Source of the DNA: Coxiella endosymbiont of Amblyomma nuttalli
GTDB lineage: Bacteria > Pseudomonadota > Gammaproteobacteria > Coxiellales > Coxiellaceae
Length of the DNA: 64,000 nt
Direction of reading: 5' to 3'
Assembly: GCF_018107685.1 (NCBI RefSeq)
Contig: NZ_CP064834.1
Coordinates: 1-64,000 of the forward strand
Shown piece after piece: positions 57,396-64,000 of the stretch. The translations under genes were made by a program, and so were the position numbers. The notes under the pieces were generated by a model that was given only the letters and a program-made list of their open reading frames with translations, made no database searches and was not told where the DNA came from. Within the stretch, counting starts at the first letter, position 1; each line of letters begins with the position of its first letter.

Positions 57396-57954
57396 TGTTA
57401 CCCAATCGATTAACGACGCAGTCACTGTACTCCGGCGAGGGGGTGTTATTGCTTATCCAACGGAGGCTGTTTATGGATTAGGCTGTGATCCTTTCAATTA
57501 TAATGCTGTTACTCAATTATTAGCGCTAAAGAAGCGCTCTTTTGAAAAAGGCTTTATTTTAATTGCTTCCACATGGCAACAATTAGTTCCACTGACACAA
57601 CCTATTAGCTATAAAGCACTTACTCGCGTATTTCATAGTTGGCCTGGTCCTTTTACATGGGTTTTTCCAGCGAGTTTTAAAGCACCTTCATGGATTCAAC
57701 GCAAACACCATCATACTATTGCCATTCGTGTTACTGATCACCCCATAGCAAAACTATTATGTCATCAGTTCGGTAGACCTATCGTTTCAACCAGTGCAAA
57801 CCAGGAAGGAGAACATCCTATCCGGAATGTTCGGATGTTATGTATGATTTTTGGTAACCAAATAGATAGGATTCTTGAAGGCCCTATTGGGCCTTCTCGT
57901 CGTCCTACAGAAATCCGCGATGCCATTACAGGCGAAGTGTTACGAGCTGGATAA
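57388..57954 (+). CDS. tsaC: Threonylcarbamoyl-AMP synthase TsaC
   Basis: Makes threonylcarbamoyl-adenylate for t6A modification of ANN-decoding tRNAs. ATG 57388 ([19 protein letters not shown]) gives 188 residues (E. coli 190); an earlier ATG at 57340 lies inside pur[31 protein letters not shown] and [10 protein letters not shown] match the YrdC/TsaC fold. Overlaps purE by 8 bases, so probably coupled. Intact. Confidence 0.94.
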   Translation: MHDVTQSINDAVTVLRRGGVIAYPTEAVYGLGCDPFNYNAVTQLLALKKRSFEKGFILIASTWQQLVPLTQPISYKALTRVFHSWPGPFTWVFPASFKAPSWIQRKHHHTIAIRVTDHPIAKLLCHQFGRPIVSTSANQEGEHPIRNVRMLCMIFGNQIDRILEGPIGPSRRPTEIRDAITGEVLRAG

Positions 57955-59226
57955 TTTTGAGACAGGCTCCCAGTATTGCTTTTTACAAGTACTCCCCCAC
58001 ATCATTTCTCTGTGTCGGTCTTCTCATCTCATCTTTGTTTTTAAAGATCTTGATAAGACATCTATATTTAGTTTCCTCTACGTATCCTAATTTAATGGTC
58101 CTAGGGGAAATTTTTCTTCTTCAAAGAAATTTAATTTTAATATCGCCTCAAATTTTCTATCAATTTTTTATTTTAATTTTATCAGTTCATGCGTATTAGG
58201 AGATGAGTATCTACCATTACTAAGTCTGATGATTGTGTCGATAGATTTTTACTTTCTATAGATTTAATTCTGTCACTATTTTTCCAATTCCTCAATTAAT
58301 TGAAGTTAGTATAGCCGTTTTTATCATCTTCTGTGAGATCACTCTTCAAGAGAGATAATCATCTGTATTGTCCCATAAAAATAATAAACATCATATCTAT
58401 TCGATAAATTTAGTGAGTTAATTTAGTAGGGATATCAACTTAGGATCTAAGTACTCTCCACCAGCCTTACATATATAGTATAGCCATTACTATTTTATAT
58501 AACTATTTTTAACAGCAGAAAATGCAGTGTTTCTTACTGATAATTCAATCTTTTTTATAATCAAAGATCCCTTCAATAACTTGTTTTTCATTACATTCCT
58601 TTTTTACTAAATGCATTTCCAAAACTCGTATCATCTATAATAATCCCTTTTACATGATCCCTGTTAAATTGATTTTTATCACACTAATAAGACAATGATA
58701 ATAAATGTGCATCTATATGTCTGGCGACACTTAATAAACATATACGCACACTACTTGGCACTACTTTAGTAATCTAAACTTGGATGTCCAGACAGATTGT
58801 GCTTTTATGAAGCATTCTCTTTTTTTTTGAAAAGTATATTCAAAATTATTTTTATTATGCAAGAATAGCTAAAAATTTTTATCTCTCGTAGAACTAGAAT
58901 CAGGTCGCTAATCGATTATTAAACAATAGTAATAACATTCATGGTTGTAAAGAAGCATTTTATCATGAAGCGTACTTAAGCTATTCACTATTCATGCGAC
59001 CTCCAGAAGTTATAGTTCTACAGATCATGCTAATCAGCTTAACAATATATCAGAACTGGACAATAAAAAAGGACGCATGTTACTAAATACACATGGAATT
59101 TTTTAAGTTTAATCCTAAGAACAAGTAAATCCATTCCTACCGTCGTTATCCTCGTATAAATGGGGATCTAAGAAAAATAAAACTTATACTAGGTTTAGAT
59201 TTTTTTATACAAGCATGACACATTAT
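57955..59226. other. Non-coding DNA between tsaC and the heptosyltransferase
   Basis: About 1.3 kb of AT-rich DNA. Hydrophobic open frames near 57957-58199 are typical of T-rich sequence and have no start signals. Nothing identified. Confidence 0.55.
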
Positions 59227-60315
59227 TTATTCGAAACATTTCTTGTCATGAGCGATAGGGGGTCTCTTTTCCAATCCTAAAAATATCTTTTCGAGTTTAT
59301 GCTTGACTTCATCGACAGTAATCAGTGCCATAGCGTCTCTGGAATGCACTCGTTCACGCCAACTTATTTTTATAAGATCTTTCCCTAAGATGGTTTTTAC
59401 TGCTTCAGGGAATTTATTAACGACCCATTGTTGAGAAAAATAAGGTCCAGTCTTTCTTGGAGATGATACCCCATAGAGCCCAACCACTGGCGTTCCCATT
59501 GCTTGAGCAATATGTAAAGGACCTGTGTCAGGAGATAATAAAACATCAATTTTGCTTAATAATGCGGTTAACTGTTTCAATGAACTTTTTCCGACAAGAT
59601 TGAGAGGAGGTTCTTCTAACTGATTGCTAATCTCGCAGGCCATCGCCTTTTCTAAAGCGCTCAGCCCTCCTCCTATTAACACAACATTAAAACTCCAATG
59701 TTTTTTTAATTCATTAACAACTTTGGCGTAACGCTCACTAAACCAATTACGCTCTTCTTTGCTTGTAGCAGGACAAATCGCTAACCATTTTCCCGCATAC
59801 CAGCCTATCTGCTGTTTTACCCAAGCATGATCATCTGCGTTAATAGGCAGTTGCCATTCAATGGTTTTATCTGTAATGCCAAAAGGTTCAGCGAACCGTA
59901 AAAAACTTTCTAACAAATGTTCTCGCTTAGATATTACTGTACGGTCTACAAAAAAATTTTGTAGGTTTCGACTATGTAATTTCCCACAACCGTATTTAAT
60001 TTTAGCCTTTGTTAATATACATAAAAAATTCGATCGTAATGTGGCTTGTGGCACCAATAACACATCAAAAGCATAAGATTTTAACTGTTGATAACAACAC
60101 CAATAATCCTTAATGGATTTTGGTTTATCTATAACGATAAATTTAACCCCAGATAGTCCTTCTACAAGATTATACAGCAGTCGATTGATGATCCAGTAAA
60201 TTTCCGCGTGAGGAAGATGTTTCTGTAAAAGACGGACTAATGGTACGGTAAGACATATATCTCCTAGTGCACCTAACCGAAGAATACCTATAGAACGAAC
60301 ATATGTAGATTTCAT
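59227..60315 (-). CDS. ADP-heptose:LPS heptosyltransferase family (GT9)
   Basis: Glycosyltransferase of the WaaC/WaaF/WaaQ family that adds heptose to the LPS inner core. The 362-residue protein has the N-terminal IGILRLGALGDICLTVPLV, the donor-binding region CPATSKEERNWFSERYAKV and the family signature LLSPDTGPLHIAQAMGTPVV then GLYG. Which member it is cannot be said. Its donor needs HldE, here truncated. Stands alone between two decayed stretches. Intact. Confidence 0.88.
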   Translation of the reverse strand: MKSTYVRSIGILRLGALGDICLTVPLVRLLQKHLPHAEIYWIINRLLYNLVEGLSGVKFIVIDKPKSIKDYWCCYQQLKSYAFDVLLVPQATLRSNFLCILTKAKIKYGCGKLHSRNLQNFFVDRTVISKREHLLESFLRFAEPFGITDKTIEWQLPINADDHAWVKQQIGWYAGKWLAICPATSKEERNWFSERYAKVVNELKKHWSFNVVLIGGGLSALEKAMACEISNQLEEPPLNLVGKSSLKQLTALLSKIDVLLSPDTGPLHIAQAMGTPVVGLYGVSSPRKTGPYFSQQWVVNKFPEAVKTILGKDLIKISWRERVHSRDAMALITVDEVKHKLEKIFLGLEKRPPIAHDKKCFE

Positions 60316-62668
60316 GAGGTATGAGTCTAACTAATATACAATAGTAATTCCACCGTCACTATCTCTAATACTTCGATTAAAAATTCTTCCACCGTACGCT
60401 GCAATGATTGCGTAGGTGAGATGCTAAACCTAAAAAACCAACGCAACCGGTATTTTGGAATGGAAATATTTATCATAATATAAAGGAGCTCAAACACTTG
60501 CTACATCTTTTATTCTACAAAACTAGACCATTATTAAAAATGCAAACGTATTGCTAAATAATACGGACGCTTACATCCAGCATAACCATACATTGTTATT
60601 GAGAAATTTGTAATATTTGTCTTAAGTGTTATTGCTTACACTACTGTGCGACTACAATGAGATGACTATATGAGATTTGAGATTTTGTATCCCGTATAAC
60701 ACATGATTTCGTTAGTGTCATTATCGTCATGATTTTAGCCTTATCATAAAAATCATTTTGCGCAAGTACTAGTATTTTATTAATTATTTCTTTGTACTTT
60801 ACTTAAATTTCCAGTTGATGCTTTTTATGTTTAAAGCTTGAGTAAATTATATACGTAATTTCGTGGATATAAATTCAGAGCATTCACACATCGCGTGAAA
60901 TTGTTGCTAACATTTGCATGTGGTTACAAATTAAATCCTGAATTTACCATTTATGTCCGGTTTATTGCTTTTATTACCTGTGCAACGAAAAAATATCAAT
61001 CAGTATCAATTGGGAATTTAAATCTTAAATGTACTTAAGTGCTTTGCTGCTTATACAATCTTACTCATTCAAGTCAATGAATCGATCAACTATAATCAAT
61101 ATAAGGTAATCAATATAAGGTTAGTAGGTGATCAATTCAAATACATCTAAAAGAAAACAAATATGTCATGGCATGACATATTCAAGCATTGGTTTTTGTC
61201 AAGTTGATAGTATTCAAGCTATAAATTATAAATTAAATTGAAATTGTAAATTTGACGAGTTTACATAAATAAGTGTTAGTTTGCTAATATGAAATGTCAG
61301 CATGAAATGTCTCGAATTTCTCCGTAAATTTGGATAAAATCGAAATAGAAAAAGATTATGCATTGTTAAAATAGCCTCTTTAGCATGCTGCTCAACCAGA
61401 TTAGTCTTTAATATATTGAATTATATTAATGTTCATTTAATTTTATACAATTAATTTCCAATCATTCATGCATTATCAAATTACTAATGTAAATGACACA
61501 CTGATAAATAGGAGATAATGATTTATGGATAGCAGAACTTGAGCTTTAATATAATTGTAACTGAAGTATTACCCACCAAATTTATCAAAATACGATGGCT
61601 TCTGCTTCTTGCCATATGAACTTACGTTATCAACACGTAGCCTCTCGCTATAAATGGTTTTGTAAACTACAGCATTGATTCTCATACATTGCATACATAC
61701 ATTTTATGGAAAACAACTATTAAGTATTGATGTGCTATCAATATACGATTAAAAGACAGCAGAGATTTTATAAATCTAATCAAGGTATTACAATATGATT
61801 ATGACCGTTGAATAAATATATGCAGAATATTGCATCCTCTTGAATTTCTTAAGGTGATATCATATTATCTGATAACATCAAATAACACTTGACTGAACCA
61901 ACTGATCCGACAAACTTGATATATCACAGCGCTCAAAATTTCATACTGTGGGGATGTTATGCTACGATGTTTCATTTTAGACGAATGATTCTTACCCACA
62001 TCAGTAAATTACGTAGATTGAATGGTTCACTATAAAAACACCTCATTTCAAACAAAAAATGCGATCTATATTTTCGTTAATCACTATCAGCATTAGGAAC
62101 AGGGTATGGAATTAGCATGTGTTCTGTCCTGCAAAGAACGACTCCCCTAGCTAGACAAACAAAGTATCAAGAATAACTAAATGAGCAATTCTTCACCAGA
62201 AGGTTTCACAATTATAACAACACCATCATAACGCAAAATTCATCTACACCTAAAAGACCAAGAACAATCGTTATCGTCACAGATAATAAAAACGTATCAT
62301 AATAAAAATTTTAAATAATCACAATGGAAAAACGATTTACACTGCTAAATTAGATTGGTAGAATGTCTTCATAGTCATTTTTTCAATTCAAGCCTAACAA
62401 TTTCAAGATCAATAGCAAATATGGGAATGAATTTTTATAAACACTAGGGAGTATATTTATAAAAATGATAAAAAACCAAAATGTGGATGACCTCAAATTC
62501 TAGAACACCTATTTTAAACAACGAAGCCAGATTTTTCTAAACACTTGAAATGATCAGTTGCATTCTCAGATTATCTAAGCCAATGATGAGATTTTTAACA
62601 TTATGGCGAATGTTTTAATTTACATTTCTTCCACGCCTTTACTAAATAATATAAGTCCAATTTTTAAA
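60316..62668. other. Long decayed stretch before argS
   Basis: About 2.4 kb with no open gene. Contains a perfect 14-bp tandem duplication (61094-61121) and ATGAAATGTC repeated at 61289 and 61302. No function recognised. Confidence 0.5.
61094..61121. repeat. 14-bp perfect tandem duplication
   Basis: AATCAATATAAGGT twice head to tail in non-coding DNA, the longest perfect non-coding example of the duplication pattern in this window. Confidence 0.95.
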
Positions 62669-62965
62669 TTACTTACGGTTCCGGTAATAGGTCAGCATAG
62701 CTGCTTCATCTATGTCCAAGTCAGCATCATGTTTCGCTGATGATATCAAATGCACATACAAAGCGTTCATGAAATTGACAACATGATCCTTGAGAAAGGA
62801 GTCGTAAGCTTCCCTAACATTAGAACTAGAAAAACCTTAATTAGCTCACTGGTAATGATAGTCAGGTTTCTATTATTTGTTTTAACTATTTGATATTTAT
62901 ATAAAATTTCTTTCAACGTATCTTTAGAATGATCTCATACCTTCAAATAATACTCTAATATTTCA
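62669..62965 (-). pseudogene. Unassigned coding remnant
   Basis: On the minus strand a 55-codon run without stops ends at TAA 62669-62671 (C-terminus DIDEAAMLTYYRNRK) and is preceded, in another frame, by SKDTLKEILYKYQIVKTNN and LTIITSELIKV. The polar, helix-like composition differs from the surrounding AT-rich noise and the two parts abut, as expected for one gene with a frameshift. I do not recognise the family. No start codon or ribosome binding site is evident. Confidence 0.45.
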
Positions 62966-63071
62966 CTGAGTTATTTTTATAACATTCTGGCATACTGCTT
63001 ACTGACGCGAAAGTGTTAGAACTGCATTGCCAAGATTTCATTCATATAACTACGTGATAGACTTAGAAGCT

Positions 63072-64000
63072 ATGAAGCAAGATATAGAATCTCTATTAAA
63101 TCAAGCTATGAAGACCCTGCGAGCGGATGGAATCTTCACAATTGATGTATCGCCTGTAATTAAGGTGGTTTCCAACGATGATCTACAATATGGTAATTTT
63201 TCGTCTAATGTGGCGCTTGTTCTTAGTAAATCTATCGGAATGAGCCCATGTGCTTTAGCAGAAAAAATTGTTAATGCTCTACCTGCTTCAGAGAAAATTA
63301 CCAAAATTGAGATCGCTGGCCCAGGTTTTATTAACTTCTTTCTTGAAGAAGGCAACTACCATTTTGTGATTCCTTCTATACTCAAAGCGGGTCAACGCTA
63401 TGGCGAAAGCGAACTTGGCAAAGGAAAACGCGTACATATTGAATATGTTTCTGCAAACCCCACCGGTCCGTTGCACGTAGGGCATGGTCGAGGAGCCGCG
63501 TATGGGGCTTGTGTTGCTAATTTGCTGAAAGCGGTGGGTTACGATGTTCATCGAGAGTATTACATTAATGATGCCGGTCGGCAAACAGATATTGTAGCAT
63601 TAAGTGTCTGGATTCGCTATTTACAAAGTTATGAAGAAGCCTTTGATCTTCCTAAAAATGCCTATCAAGGTCAATACATTATTGATATTGCCCAAAATTT
63701 GAAAAAAAAATATGGTGATCAATTTTATCGTACGCGAAAATTCATTAATGAGAATTTCCGTTTCGAAGTTGATATTCATATGGATTCTGAAACTTATTTG
63801 GATACGTGGATAAAAATTCAAAAAAAAATATTGGGACGTACTGATTTTAATCTTATTTTTCATGCAGCACTTGATAGTATCTTAAATGATATTAGAAATG
63901 ATCTTGAAGAATTTGGAGTATTTTATGAAGCATGGTTTGCTGAAACGCAATTAATTAATGAAGACTCTATTCAGGCTAGTATCGATCAATTAGCTAAGGG
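63072..64000 (+). CDS. argS: Arginyl-tRNA synthetase, 3' end beyond window
   Basis: Class I synthetase that charges tRNA-Arg. The ATG at 63072 opens 309 codons that run off the window without a stop (the whole protein is normally about 580 residues). After the N-terminal Add-1 type domain, ending with [12 protein letters not shown], comes the HIGH-type motif in [15 protein letters not shown] near residue 130 and [20 protein letters not shown]. The KMSKS loop and anticodon-binding domain lie beyond the edge. Confidence 0.95.
   Translation, partial: MKQDIESLLNQAMKTLRADGIFTIDVSPVIKVVSNDDLQYGNFSSNVALVLSKSIGMSPCALAEKIVNALPASEKITKIEIAGPGFINFFLEEGNYHFVIPSILKAGQRYGESELGKGKRVHIEYVSANPTGPLHVGHGRGAAYGACVANLLKAVGYDVHREYYINDAGRQTDIVALSVWIRYLQSYEEAFDLPKNAYQGQYIIDIAQNLKKKYGDQFYRTRKFINENFRFEVDIHMDSETYLDTWIKIQKKILGRTDFNLIFHAALDSILNDIRNDLEEFGVFYEAWFAETQLINEDSIQASIDQLAK

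Noticed and set aside
57878-57897. Perfect hairpin GAAGGCCC-TATT-GGGCCTTC
   Set aside because: Lies within tsaC coding sequence (Glu-Gly-Pro-Ile-Gly-Pro) and has no T run, so not a terminator.

Overview
The window reads as part of the chromosome of a Coxiella-like endosymbiont (Gammaproteobacteria, Legionellales; the kind found in ticks). This rests on three things: the replication cluster dnaA-dnaN-recF-gyrB and the cluster rpmH-rnpA-yidD-yidC-mnmE-mnmG-rsmG with Coxiella/Legionella-type proteins; a decayed copy of com1, the Coxiella outer-membrane antigen gene, between rpoH and glyQ; and the general state of the DNA, which is AT-rich with only about 60 percent in recognisable intact genes. 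The species assignment is an inference from protein character and gene order, not from a database search.

Layout. 1-6.2 kb: dnaA (frameshifted at its 3' end), dnaN, recF, gyrB. 6.2-17.7 kb: rsmD, remains of an M16 peptidase gene, ftsY fused end-on to a truncated hldE, rpoH, com1 pseudogene, glyQ-glyS. 17.7-21.3 kb: a 3.7 kb non-coding stretch with one perfect DnaA box. 21.3-28.3 kb: rpmH promoter and operon through rsmG, followed by scraps of parA and parB. 28.7-32.8 kb: ubiA, metK, ahcY. 32.8-38.8 kb, minus strand: rdgB pseudogene, prmC-prfA, folB-dksA, dapF and a small lptM-like lipoprotein gene. 39-48.9 kb: a carboxylesterase, lptD (broken at a poly-A tract), surA, pdxA, rsmA, folA, and apaH on the other strand. 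48.9-57.9 kb: sppA pseudogene, gmhB-fmt, smg pseudogene, topA-purE-tsaC. 59.2-64 kb: a heptosyltransferase, a long decayed stretch with one unassigned coding remnant, and the first 309 codons of argS running off the window.

How the genes work together. What is kept is information processing (replication, topology, tRNA charging and modification, release factor and its methylase, ribosome methylation), membrane-protein insertion (ftsY, yidC, yidD), outer-membrane/LPS assembly (lptM, lptD, surA, heptosyltransferase), the SAM cycle (metK, ahcY), and vitamin steps useful to a blood-feeding host (pdxA for B6, folA/folB for folate, ubiA for ubiquinone). What is decaying is chromosome segregation (parA, parB, parS-like sites), heptose activation (hldE), envelope quality control (sppA), nucleotide-pool cleaning (rdgB) and the Com1 thiol protein.

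I found no convincing novel multi-gene system, CRISPR array, prophage, insertion sequence, tRNA or rRNA. The unusual signals are molecular fossils: genes legible only across several reading frames, frameshifts at a dinucleotide duplication (dnaA) and a ten-A run (lptD), and many perfect 8-16 bp tandem duplications scattered almost only through the non-coding DNA.
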